NCBI GenBank assembly: GCA_910589415.1
Contig: OU342634.1
Coordinates: forward strand, 23,557,144-23,621,143
DNA from: Malachius bipustulatus
Lineage: Eukaryota; Arthropoda; Insecta; Coleoptera; Melyridae
DNA length: 64,000 nucleotides
Direction: 5' to 3'
The notes under the pieces are model-generated. The model was not told the origin of the DNA. It did no database searches and saw only the letters and a program-made list of their open reading frames with translations. The position numbers and the translations under genes were made by a program. Below are positions 26,401 through 37,546 of this stretch, piece after piece (position 1 is the stretch's first letter; each line of letters begins with the position of its first letter).

Positions 26401-26768
26401 ATACGAGGTAAATTTTCATGCAAGGTCGATAATAAATTGCAAGAAATATCTGCATCTAACTAAACATGATTTTTAGTGTACTACTATCTGCACATCAATT
26501 TTTCACAACAAATGGAACCAAAGAGGCATTGATAAACAAGATAAGCAAAATATGTTGATTGCTATGCACAGATCTCAACTAAGAGAGACCATCTCTATAG
26601 GAGGATTCTTTGATCTGAATGTAGAAACCCTCAGCAAGGTTAGTATGGAGTACCCTATTAATTACAGTAGTTACGGATATAAGTGTCGAAATTTTCCAGG
26701 TTATCAGACAAGCATTTTCAGTTCTTGCATGTTTACAAGCAGTTAATAATCGTGAACCCAAGAAATGA
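20433..26768 (+). CDS. odorant receptor OR-E (7tm_6), 382 aa, six exons
   Basis: Complete receptor. Exons by eye: 20433-20660, 20720-21198, 25800-25904, 26302-26407, 26477-26638, 26700-26768; the sum is 1149 bases and closes in frame. The N-terminal half contains LSDQIISGVRFSRL and FDGLFGFITSRAVAE; the C-terminal half contains SQLSLCFSMF, FCFMGND-like YCFMGNDVTYE, IGGFFDLNVETLS and FSVLACLQAVNN, the family's terminal membrane segments. Intron 2 is 4.6 kb because a TIR element with an R1 fragment and a 1.85 kb palindrome sit in it. Upstream cassettes C and D end in the same phase and may share exons 3-6. AATAAA lies at 26972. OR-H is a near duplicate: exon 1 differs at 3 residues, exon 2 at about 23, exons 3-6 at none. 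Confidence 0.93.
21321..23055. mobile_element. TIR element in OR-E intron 2 carrying an R1-type RT fragment
   Basis: CAGGGTGTTTCGCCAGTAGA and CCGACATCACTT on the left are mirrored on the right by a block ending GAAACACTCTG. The arms are about 250 bases and imperfect. Between them lies a piece of R1-like reverse transcriptase (about 21630-22262) with GVPAGSLLDPM and FADNIVLLAND. The usual FADD has become FADN, and a stop and a dispersed repeat (about 21700-21840) interrupt it, so it is dead. The same element occupies the same intron of OR-H (48806-50300), so insertion preceded the duplication. Confidence 0.75.
21630..22262 (+). pseudogene. R1-clade reverse transcriptase fragment, copy 1
   Basis: Fragments read GVPAGSLLDPM, then after an interruption EFADNIVLLAND, followed by text matching the R1 C-terminal thumb region (GPKSSKRR-like words around KTKSIQKANI and FSAYRTISTEGV). 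Frameshifts, an interrupting repeat of about 140 bases and the D-to-N change in the catalytic FADD box show that it is inactive. Copy 2 at 49060-49541 lacks the interruption. Confidence 0.7.
23312..25165. mobile_element. nested palindromic insertion private to duplication copy 1
   Basis: Copy 2 reads straight from GACGAAACCTTTTTT to TTTTAGTTTTTGGATTTGG, whereas copy 1 holds about 1.85 kb here. The outer arms (about 23380-23740 and 24795-25160) are inverted repeats containing TTACAAGCTACGAAAGTT and ATTCTCCCCTTGCCATATTG. Inside them lies a second inverted pair (about 23731-23960 and 24020-24252), and within that small hairpins built on TCTTTCTGGAACATACA. No transposase is visible. The family is not recognised; it looks like a composite foldback element. 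Confidence 0.8.
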
Positions 26769-27639
26769 AAGTAAACTTGGAGTTATTTTATATTTATTTA
26801 TGAGCAACAATACCACAAACAGTACTTAATCTTTATGTACTCGTGTGATATCTATAGTCAGTATAGTATGGTTAGTTTTACTAATATGTAGGTGCTTTAT
26901 AATATTATGATATATTATATAATATTTAAAAAAATATGCTAACTTGTACTCTATGGTTATATCTATCTAAGAATAAATATTGATATTAATGAGAAGTTTT
27001 CTGTACAGATAATTCCCTTTAGCACGACAATTTTTTGTTAAAGTTTAATTATCAATCTTTTTCTATACACATATACTTTTTTCCTCGACTTAAGAGACAT
27101 TTTCAAATTTAAGATTCATCATGACAAGGAATGGCGAGAAAATGTTTTGGTGATAGATTTCAACGTCATGACATGAAAAAGTTACGCAAAAGAAGCCTAA
27201 AGCCTAGAGTTGGAAAATCGTTCTGAAGAAATCGACTCAAAAAACCTGCAACCGAACTATATCACTTTTCTGATCTATAACCTTATTAAAGGTGAGAAAC
27301 GTCACAGAAAAAAGAAACACGCATCGATGTTCAACTACTCACAGTTTGTAGGGTCTAAACAGATATTAAAAAAAAAAACAGAGAAAAAATTTCATTAATT
27401 TCACGAAAGAAGATTAATTTACCCTGCTGGTTGTAAGGTACCTACTCACAATTTTTTTATTAAAAATCGATACCACCAAAATGAAAGAAAAAAGAAAATT
27501 CTGCGTGGGCACATCTAACTGTAAGATAAATTGGGACAAGAATTTAGTTGTTCAAGGCTCAGATATCACGATTTTCTATCAGTCTGTATACCACTTACAA
27601 CTTACAACATCTAGTGGTGAGGACGGGGAACTTAATGCT

Positions 27640-29704
27640 AAAACTAGCTAAGTGCCAATAATACGAAGCTGAACTAACGACGACAGCTCAAATTTATTTC
27701 AGATTACTAATTAGCTCAAAACTACGCAACTTTGCTCCCATTTAACCGACTTCATATCTTTTAAGTTAACTAAAATCGCCATACATTTTTTCTAAAATGG
27801 ACACTCATAATTCAGTATATGGAAACTGTAAGTTCTTTAATAAAACTCTCAGACAAAAAAGAAAGATATACAGGTGTATGCTAGGTTTGCTTATAGTATA
27901 GCCTCGCAGACTCAATATCTTTGAGTCAGAGGCACTAGCGCTACGAGAGGAAGAAAAGGGACTCATCTCCTGGAAAGACCTTCTGGTATTTATACCTAAG
28001 AAAGTCAGGAAGGTTTATTTTTCCCACCATACCCATACCAAAGCATATACCCACACCATACCCATACCATTCCCATACCATACCATTCCAATACTATACC
28101 ACCCCCATATCATACCATACCACTACCATAGGTACCATACCCATACCATATCCATACTATACCCTTTCCATACCATTCCAATAGGTTTGAATAACTATAA
28201 GACCGCAAAGCCACTCGGTAAAATAGATTTCCGCCAAATTAACTTTTCTTTGCCACTTGCTCGATTTTCGTCATAGGTAGACATGATCGAGGCAGTTATA
28301 TTAGCTTGAAACGTTATATGTCATGCAAAAAAAACGAAAAAGTGGTCGAAAGTTAAAGAGACCTCAGTAGATTTTAAGAACTTAATAAGCTATCCAATAG
28401 TGAGTATGGGTCAAAGATAAATATTATGAGATGTTTCTATTACGGTAACGCAATCACAACCCGAAGTTCCGTTGACTTTTCGCCCAATCAGGGACCCAAA
28501 GATAAACTGGTCAACCTGGGAACAGAGTTTATTAAATTAATGAGGATGGGGATTCATTATCCTCCTGGTTGAGTACATTGAATCTGAAGACATAAGACTG
28601 ACACAATGATAGAGTAGAGGGCGCCAGAGAATTACTTTCGGCTTGGACAAAAATAATTGATCCAAGTGGTAGAGAGTCATAATATGTCAGTCTTTAATTT
28701 AATTTCAAGGAACATTTTTATGAAATCTTATCATAGTAAAGAACACACAAATTCATGATTGAGGTACACCCAAGGGCAACTACTAAATAACTTATTGTAT
28801 TAATTCACTTTCAATTGACATTGGAGAAGATTATTCATAATTATGGAAGTTGCCATGAAGTTCCGAAGTTGCTGGAACTTAGAGGGCGCTAGGCTAGAGA
28901 AGTAGGTACTTTCAGCTTGGATCAATTAGGTATTATAGATAGATCCAAGTTGTAAGGTAGAGAGCCATTATGCCAGTCGGTAACTTAATTTTCAGGAACA
29001 TTTAATCTTTATAAATCCAATAAATTATGATAATATAGATAATTTTAGGTCAACTAATCTCTGATAAAAGCGTTATTTAACGCGTCTGATGATGAGAATC
29101 GCTTTTTTTTACTATAGTAATGTCGTTATTGAACGTTAATTGTATTTTTAAATTAGACTGATGAAAAGGTCCTTTCAAATTTCGAAATGGGTTTTATGTT
29201 ATTCATGGTCATGGTAGTTTAGCAATTTGAAAGTGGAGAATAATATTCAAATAATCAAGAATTAAAAGGTTTTTGTTTTTTCAAAAGGTTTTTTCAACAC
29301 GTTAATGATCTTTAATTGTAGCCCGTTGCCAAGCTCGGCGATACAAAAAAAAAATGAAAAAAGCTATTCCCTTAAAACATTTTTCTTTAAAATTATAAAA
29401 CACCATTACAGACAAGAAAAATTGGCGCTGTTCGATGAAAAAATATTATTTTTTCAAATGTTAAACAAAGGAAAGAACATACATTTTAATTTTTTTTGCG
29501 ATATATTTTTGTTTTGTTGACTATGAAAACTCTAGGGTTGGATGGTTTTGAAAATATTTCAAATATCAGATGAACAAGCACGCATGACGATTGATGTAAT
29601 CCAATAAAAAAATTACAAATTTATTTTTCAATTATCTCGACTCGGTGGTAACGGAAGTTCTCAAAACATGAGTAAACTTGATTCATTTTAAGTTCTCTCT
29701 TCAG
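27640..29704. other. intergenic region after OR-E
   Basis: No gene is recognised. It contains the CCATAC microsatellite (28025-28187) and two diverged copies of a segment of about 120 bases (about 28618-28730 and 28885-29005) sharing GCGCCAGAG/GCGCTAGGC, CTTTC(G/A)GCTTGGA, ATCCAAGT and AGGAACATTT words. The open frame at 29305-29520 is AT-rich with no motif. Confidence 0.5.
28025..28187. repeat. CCATAC microsatellite
   Basis: About 160 bases of variable ACCATACCCATACC-type repeats, unit 5-7 bases, with interruptions. The region should be polymorphic in length. No coding relation is seen. Confidence 0.9.
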
Positions 29705-32322
29705 AGTACATATAATAGTGGAGCGGAAAGAGGCTGAAAATATGCACAAAAAATTTTTCGGAGTAGAAAGATATGGGACCGGTACCATCATGTTAAGGGA
29801 TCTTTGGGGCACTAGAATCTCGTTTTACGACAAGCTCCCTTGGTGCTGACAAAAGTTACAGCCCTTTGAATCTCAGATTTGTGATTTTTTTTCACGAGTA
29901 ATAGCTTCGCAAAGTATTTTTTTTCTCCGTCACCGGTTGACATTGGGGACTCTAGTTTGGTTTTTCCTTTATAGTTATGATCAGTGAACGAAATGACGTA
30001 TTTGAAATGCAAGAAGTTTGTTCAATTTTCAAAATATTCAGTGTTTTTGACCGATTAAACACACAATTTCTGCAAAGTTCCGACTTTGAACACCTTTAAA
30101 TTTTTTTTTTCACGATATCGATTTCAGTTTTTTTGTTACCATCGGATAAAATGAAGCTTTGTGAACATTTTATTTCGTATAACATGCAGTCGCGTTTTAA
30201 AAATAAACTTTCTAGAGCCGTTTATATGAAACCCTGAAGTTGAACAGATATGTTTAGCATAGAAGGGACGGAGTGCGAGTTATAGCGCGGCGACGGCTGT
30301 TGAACAAGGAACGGCTGAGGATAAGATTGTTACTGCGAGTGTTACTGTTATGTACCTATTCAATAATAATTTAGGGACGTTTATTTATTGTAATATTGTT
30401 TAAATAAGGCTTTGTTATTTATCAAATATTTTAACACGCTTGAAATTCATTGAAAATATTCATATTTTCAATTGGTTAATATACCTAAAGGGCAATAGAA
30501 AGCAAGGTATGGTCTAAGCAAGGTACCTATAATAGGTATACCTATCTACGATATGCGGTTACACCTATTACACCTTAGAGCGGCTGGACGTCATAATTAT
30601 TATGCGAAGTATGTTCTGTACATTCTGTTTATCTCTCCGATATGAATAAATTGAAAACCAAAAATTCGAAAATGTATGATTTCTCAAATGAGGGTAATTT
30701 CGTAGTCAAAAAGACTGCAGAAAAGAGATTCAATTGTGTAGCTTTCGACATGGCATTAGAGCAAAGCATTATTAGAGACTGCAAAAGCCTCGGCAAAAGC
30801 TATGGGGGGAGGGGGTAGTGGGCTTCACTAAAAAACAAGAAACCTTATTGAGATGGTTAGTAACAATTATAGAGCTATTTGAAGAGCAATGGACAAATCC
30901 ATTTGATTGTCGATAATTCCCGAGAATTTAATTAATATTACTACTGGGTGGATCGCATCAAAAGAAATTGAAAATAGCCTGATGACATGTGTCTTATTGA
31001 TATTGATGCCAAAAAGAACCACGAGGACTTCATGAAAAATACTTTTTATGCAGAGACTTTTTTGGCAGCTGTTGGGTCCGAAGCTATGTTTAGAAGAGTT
31101 CTAACCATTGCTCGCTTAAACCTTTAACTGATACGTCAGATATAATGTCATATGAATTATCTTCTGTTTTCTGTTCCTTTGTCAATATTTCATGAAGATT
31201 TTACAACGAGAAAAAACGTCAAGTCGGATTTAAAGTCAAGACTGAAGGGACACTCTACTTCTGTTTTGTATCAAATTCCCGATATCGTTGACTCTATTCT
31301 AATAGATGGGATGGCAATGATTCAAATCAGTTAAAGAAACAAAGCGAACATTTAATGATCTCTGCAATTTACTTTTGACAAAAATTAGTATTGCCAACAT
31401 ACTTCGCATAATAATAATTATGACGACCAGCCACTCTAAGGTGTAATAGGTGTAACCGCATGTCGTAGATAGGTATACCTATTATAGGTACCTTGCTTAG
31501 ACCATACCTTGCTTTCTATTGCCCTTTAGGTATATTAACCAATTGAAAATACATATGAATATTTTCAATGAATTTCAAGCGTGTTAAAATATTTGATAAA
31601 TAACAAAGCCTTATTTAAACAATATTACAATAAATAAACGTCCCTAAATTATTATTGCATAGGTACATAACAGTAACACTCGCAGTAACAATCTTATCCT
31701 CAGCCGTTCCTTGTTCAACAGCCGTCGCCGCGCTATAACTCGCACTCCGTCCCTTCTATGCTAAACATATCTGTTCAACTTCAGGGTTTCATATAAACGG
31801 CTCTAGAAAGTTTATTTTTGAAACGCGACTACATGTTATACGCAATAAAATGTTCACAAAGCTTCATTTTATCAGATGGTAACAAAAAAACTGAAATCGA
31901 TATCGTGAAAAAAAAATTTAAAGGTGTTCAAAGTCGGAACTTTGTAGAAATTGTGTGTTTAATCGGTCAAAAACACTGAATATTTTGAAAATTGAACAAA
32001 CTTCTTGCATTTCAAATACGTCATTTCGTTCACTGATCATAACTATAAAGGAAAAATAAAACTAGAGTCCCCAATGTCAACCGGTGACGGAGAAAAAAAA
32101 TACTTTGCGAAGCTATTACTCGTGAAAAAAAATCTCAAATCTGAGATTCAAAGGGCTGTAACTTTTGTCAGCACCAAGGGAGCTTGTCGTAAAACGAGAT
32201 TCTAGTGCCCCAAAGATCCCTTAATATGATGGTACCGGTCCCATATCTTTCTACTCCGAAAGATTTTTCTACCTTAAATAAGCGAGATAGCGGGCTCTTT
32301 CCGCTCCACTATAAATGTATAT
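29705..32322. mobile_element. 2.6 kb large inverted-repeat element with decayed ORF in the loop
   Basis: Two arms of about 900 bases (left about 29705-30613, right about 31397-32322) are nearly exact inverted copies, from ATAGTGGAGCGGAAAGA on the left to TCTTTCCGCTCCACTAT on the right. The paired open frames at 29812-30012 (reverse) and 32005-32205 (forward) are mirror images. The loop (30614-31396) holds a frameshifted remnant: MYDFSNEGNFVVKK and FDMALEQSIIRDCKSLGKS, then in other frames VVGFTKKQETLLRWLV and VPLSIFHEDFTTRKNVKSD. This recalls repeat-borne uncharacterised insect ORFs with an RWLLT-type motif, but the match is from memory and uncertain. Confidence 0.8.
30672..31334 (+). pseudogene. 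frameshifted ORF remnant in the loop of the inverted-repeat element
   Basis: From the ATG at 30672 a frame of about 50 codons shows ALEQSIIRDCKSLGKSYGG. Frameshifts move it to GFTKKQETLLRWLVTIIELF, then TFLAAVGSEAMFRRV, then VPLSIFHEDFTTRKN and IPDIVDSILIDGMAM. The run of protein-like text over several frames suggests one decayed protein of about 200 residues. It was probably part of the original element or captured by it. I cannot name the family. Confidence 0.45.
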
Positions 32323-32696
32323 TCATTTTTTTACAATCGAAGGGTTTTCTCGGTTAAGTAAGTTAACCTTTTCCTACCGAAATGACCACATTAAAATTTC
32401 AATATAAAGTGCTAGTACCTACTTACGTATGACCAGTGACCACAAAAATAAGTCTATTTTCCATGAAAATAATTGTACGTATTATTCTAACAAACCAATA
32501 TGAAGGAAGAATCGATTATAGTCAATTATAAGTTTTGTAACCTTTGATTCATTTATACCCACTCGCATTTAGTTCATATTATTCTATAACTATATTCAGT
32601 ATGTTTCTTCAAAATCCATAAGCTGTAAGCCCAGTTTAACCAGAACATGTTCTTTATAGTTTATATAAAAAATTAGACTCCTCATTGAGAATCATT

Positions 32697-34937
32697 ATGA
32701 CTAAAGATCAGGATCGATTATTTTCCCTGTCAATGACATTCTTGAGCATTACTGGTTTAAATCCTACTCAAAAAAATCATTACTCAAATTATAGAGCCTA
32801 CTTTGTTTTCATTAACATAATATATCAGTTTGTCATGGCAACATCTGAGATTTTACTTAACTTTAAAGGTGTAGAAACTGTAGCTCGTTATTCAGAAGCA
32901 GCTGTTATAATGTGGATGGTAAGTAAATAATTAGAGTTAAAGGTAGGTACGCCTATTATTATAAAAGTACAATTAATAAATTTTTGCAGTCAATTTGGAG
33001 AATAATATTTTTGATTAATTATCATGAAAAATTAGCCAAAATAATAAAAAACACTTATAATTTTTGGCCCATTGACCATCTCGGCGATTCTTACACGAAA
33101 GGAGTAAATTTCCCAGTATTCACAGCAGCATTTCTGCTTCAATCCGTCATGGGTATAGTCTTTGTAATTGCGACTCTTTATTCTTCTCTCCCACTTCTGT
33201 TACACACAAACGCGTTACCTTGGATGAGCTACGGAGACTCCAATAGCAGCTACTTATTGAACTATTGGTTCATGTATGGGTTGCAGTTACTTGCTATATT
33301 TCTTATAGCTTCAAGCAGCTTAGGCTTCCTTGGACTTCTGTTCTACCTAATAGCTGTAGCCCATGCTGAAGGAAAGATGATAAATTTATATTTTTCAAAT
33401 GAAAGATTTAAAGAACTTAAACTGGATTTCGGCGAGAGATTTGATGAAGCAACCCAACATCATATACGGTTACTCAGGTAAGAACACTTCTAGATTATTA
33501 CCTAATTAAATTAGGTACTTATGACGTACCTATACAGGGTGTCCCAGACCTAATTGACGAGACCATATCTCATACACAGGTTGAGATAATCGACCCAAAT
33601 AAAGGGGATTTTACTATATTGTTTAAAGCTCTGTAACTTGACAGCATGAAAACACCCCCACTTCAACACCCTCTTAGTGAAAGATCATTAAAAATGTTCA
33701 CCATATTTTCAAAATTTGCAATTTAACATCGGTAATTACCTGAAAGATTTTTAATCACGTTCGTGAAACCGGCCCTTAGTGTTTTATTTATCATCAATCA
33801 ACATAATACCGTTCAAAGTTTTGTCTAAAATTGTTGGGGGCCACCACACAATTACTAGAGACAGAGTTATCTAAAGAGAACAACATCCAAGTTTAATCAA
33901 GTTTACTCCTATTACGTAAAATTATTTATTTAAACCAAAAAGAAACGAAAAATATTGTTATTCTATTAAAAAAATTAAGTTATTGAATTTTATTGAAATG
34001 ATGAAATGACTTGACCGTGACAATATTTTGTACCTAATCACTTTGTATATGCGGGTCGGGAGTTAAAGATTGAAACTTACAACTCGCAGTAAAAATACAG
34101 TTCTTTTTAAATAACCTATAAATGAATAACAGTTACAGTAATTAACCGTGACTCGTATCACTATTCGAGTAGAAAATGTAAGGCAAAGCCTGGAAACTGG
34201 ACAAATAATGTGAAAATAACACGTGATACTACAGAAATGCAAACATTTCAATTATATTCATATTATTTTATTATAATATTATCTTATCTACTAATGATGC
34301 GTATTTTTTTATAGATTTATCAATGACGTTAGAGATAGTTACTCTTTGATTTTATTGAATGAGTATCTTTCAAGTCAAGTGGCTGTATGCATGTCCCTTT
34401 TTCTAATGGTACAGATTGGGTACGTAAGACCTGATTGCATCGAATACGTACTTAGGTATTTGCATAATAATCAGGTATAATTTAAACACATTTCAGGTCA
34501 CCAGTAGACCTAACACTTCTGTTCAAGTACGTAGTCTTGCTGTCTGCGTACTCTTCTCAAATTAGTATTTTTTGCCTTCTAGGAAATAATCTTGCTTACG
34601 ATGTAAGTATAGCTTCAACAAAAAATTATCCTCTATCGATAATATTTTTTTAAATAATTTAGTTAGCCTGTATTCCCGTTACATTGTTCCATTCAAGCTG
34701 GCATAGCAATTTCGACAACACGAAAAAACGAAACGTACTTTTCGTTATCAAAAGAGGTCAATTAGACGATTCAATTTCTATTGGTGGCTTCTGGAAGTTA
34801 AATATGATAAGTCTTAATAAGGTAAAATTCTTCCTGAATTTTCGTTAAATTTTTAATTATAATAATGTTTTCAGTTAATACGTCAAGCCTTGTCATTTCT
34901 CGCATGTTTACAAGCAATGGACAGTAGAAATGCATGA
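32697..34937 (+). CDS. odorant receptor OR-F (7tm_6), 380 aa, six exons
   Basis: Complete receptor with exons 32697-32918, 32990-33477, 34315-34419, 34497-34602, 34663-34821 and 34875-34937; the frame closes at 381 codons. The start MTKDQDRLF aligns with OR-G. Exon 2 carries FWPIDHLGDSYTK and PWMSYGDSN before the YLIAVAHAEGKM helix. Exons 3-6 give NEYLSSQVAVCMSLF, FCLLGNNLAYD, SIGGFWKLNMISLNK and the terminal FLACLQAMDS. It is a close paralogue of OR-G 4.6 kb downstream and more distant from OR-A. Intron 2 (838 bases) contains a fragment starting TACAGGGTGTCCCAGACC, part of a repeat that also appears near 35286-35366. Ligand unknown. Confidence 0.93.
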
Positions 34938-37079
34938 AAAGTATTTCTACAAGATTTGTTTAAAAACATACTAATCTTTGCAGAATTTGTATTACTTATT
35001 TTGTCATGCATATCCTGGTTGATTATAAAAATATCTAAAAAGAGTCTTTAAAATCCACGTAAATTTCTACGCAATGCGATTTGTATGGCTACTTTACCCT
35101 ATTTTACTACGTTTATCGCTTTCACTCCTGCTTGTCCGGTTGCACGAACGTTAAAAACATTTGTCAGTTGATCATTGCTTTTAAAATGCCCGTATTACCA
35201 AAATTTTCTTTCTCATATTGCTGGAAGTGAATTCTACTCCCTTTAACATGAGTTAATTACCGATAAAAAGTAAAATCATTGAAAAAAGTCACCATATTTT
35301 CAAAATTTGCAACTTCAAAATCGGTGATTATCTGAAAGATTTTTAATTACGTTAATGCAACCGACTTGACGAACAGTCTGAAATAATTTTAGTTTCTTGA
35401 GAGCAATTGACCAATCAAGATATTACCGGTAGAGGAAGTGGTCCTGATGCTAAACCCGGTGTCGGCATCGGAGAAATTTTAAATTTTTCTAAAATTTTGT
35501 TGTTTGCTTCAATTTCTTACTAGCACTGCATTCGCAATTAATCGGAAGCATTTTTCCTATTAACAATATTGTCCAAACCATAATGAACTGTCCTACTTCA
35601 TGACACATTTAAGAACCAATTTTTTTTGTTATTCCTTGTAATTTCAGGCGATTAATTAGTAATCATCTAGAATTGTAATGACAAATTTTAATACAGTCAA
35701 TACTCGGTCAAATTGCAAGGATTTTTATAGCATAGCGTTTCCGTTCCAAAGAGGGTGAGTGACAAAATTTGGTAAACTCGTATTTTGCACATCATTAACT
35801 TGTAAATACCATCGCCGTGTTTCTATGAAGGAGGCAAGCAAATTGCATTCATTTAATGTTTAGCAAGCCTAACACATGGCGCTAAAGCATGTTGTAACTT
35901 TCGTTTCTCCGTTAATTTTTAATCTAAACCCTAACTTTTTAAATTTTATTTCGTAAATCTAGCTTCGAAATAGAAAGAAAAATTATAGAATGAATTGTGT
36001 ACTTTCAATTCAAGTTAAGGGTAATAAAATATTTGCGTTGCTGGAATTCACGAAGTGAACTCTTTCCGGGTGGTCCTTTCCCTAAGTTTGAATGACCAGA
36101 GACGGTGCGGGGGAGAGCATCCGGCCCGTAGATCCGTAGATGCTGCCAGTTGGTATAACAGCTGTTGTTCGTGCGGATAATGCCAATAAATCCAGATACG
36201 TTAGGGAAAGAGTGGCCTGGTAATCAAATTGGCATCATAGTAGTGAGTGACCTCTGTCAGTACAGAGAGAGAAGGGACTCGAAGACCTCTGTGAGATCGG
36301 TGTTAGAGGAAGGAGAGAAAAGTTTTTGTGCGCTAGACTCGATTTATAGTTGTGCAGTTATAAGTGAATCGAAGTACCAGAAAATTAATTATTGTAACCA
36401 TCTGCGTCGATGAGAGCCAGCTATCAGTTAACACATAGGTAAAGTCTTGCATTAATTATTTGCTGGATAGCATAGTTAGTTTTCTGTTTTTTTTTTCTTA
36501 GGGTCCTAGGAAATGATCCTAGAAAACGTTTCCGAGAAAATGGGCTTTAGGAAACGGCTGTTAAGAAATACCTTTTGGAACGAGTTTTGTAAAATGTTTC
36601 TAGTTTAATTTTAATTGTTTGGCTACTTCACAAGAAAGAAGCCGCGCGGCACCAAGTTTTCCTGAAGTCAATATGAGTCATTAACTTTTGATTGAAAATG
36701 TTTTTTTTTATTAATTATATTGAATTAAATTAAATCAAACTATTAATGTTTGTTAATAGCGAAACCACAATTTTATCTGTTAGGATGTGTTTTTTCCTTT
36801 TCCCATCTCGTTCTCCCAAAATTGTAAGGTCTTTTCCAAATTTTGAAGTAAAGCCAGTGTTGTCGGACGAATCTGCAGTGCACCGCTGGTTAACGAAGAA
36901 AAGTAAGTATTAAAACGAGACCGCTCTGGAAAAATTCTAGTACCTAATTGCTTCTTTAACCTTTAACATTCTAGTCCACCATTTGCTTGTTTTGTTTACA
37001 TTCTTTTTTTATACTGAGTTAGTCAATGATATGTTCGCGACAATTTCAGTCACATGTCATATGACACATTGACAGACAG
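34938..37079. other. intergenic region after OR-F
   Basis: No gene is recognised. At 35286-35366 a segment resembles 33698-33778 in OR-F intron 2 (both with CACCATATTTTCAAAATTTGCA), a shared repeat. The GC-richer stretch at about 36040-36420, with one frame at 36165-36413, may belong to an old retroelement related to the LTR-like block that follows. I cannot prove this. Confidence 0.45.
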
Positions 37080-37546
37080 TGTTAGTTCTATGGATTACTG
37101 GAGTGGTCTCGCCGAAAAATCTGACATTTCCAGAATCCACGGCCGGTGCGCCGGTGCAAGTTCTACAGCCTACGAGAAGGTACCTACTGTTTGGCTGACA
37201 CGTCGGGGGGACTATATAAGGACCGCCGTGCGGCTGCGTGAGGTAGTAGTATTGTGGACGTGGAGTGAAGCTGAAGACAGAGCAGTAGTAACTAGTGAAA
37301 GCTGAAGTATAGACAGAGCAGTAGTGAAGTGAAGTAAGGAAGCCAGTAGTGACAGTATAGCGAATTATAAAGAATAGACAAGTTGGTGAAGTATCTGTTA
37401 TCTGTGAGTGGAGACAAGAGAACAGCAGCTGTGTTTAGTGTGTTTGATTATTTAGAATTAGAATTAGAGGTTATAACTTGGGTTAGTCAATAAAGTAATT
37501 TGCAAGACTTTTAAGTGGTGGATTTATTATTGTGAGACCCGTAACA
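37080..37546 (+). mobile_element. solo-LTR-like block
   Basis: The block starts TGTTA and ends TAACA, as retroviral-type LTRs do. It holds a TATA-like ACTATATAAGGACC at 37211, a GC-rich leader, a purine-rich repetitive stretch (GAAGCTGAAGACAGAGCAGTAG and variants), AATAAA at 37489 and a GT-rich tail ending GACCCGTAACA. That order is U3-R-U5-like and no internal gag-pol region is attached. The open frame at 37054-37305 runs over the promoter and is not a gene. I could not establish a clean target duplication, so boundaries are tentative. Confidence 0.5.

Larger units (their letters stand above)
19842..27640 (+). repeat. segmental duplication, copy 1 (holds OR-E)
   Basis: From TTTCGCTT near 19842 through the OR-E 3' flank to about 27640 the sequence matches 47276-53740 in order and orientation, with roughly 90-97 percent identity by eye outside the insertions. 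Copy 1 carries a private nested palindrome (23312-25165), a small dispersed repeat (about 21700-21840) and about 270 extra bases in OR-E intron 3. Confidence 0.9.

Noticed and set aside
28025..28187. Possible CRISPR-like or satellite array
   Set aside because: The units are only 5-7 bases and irregular; it is a microsatellite in a eukaryotic genome.
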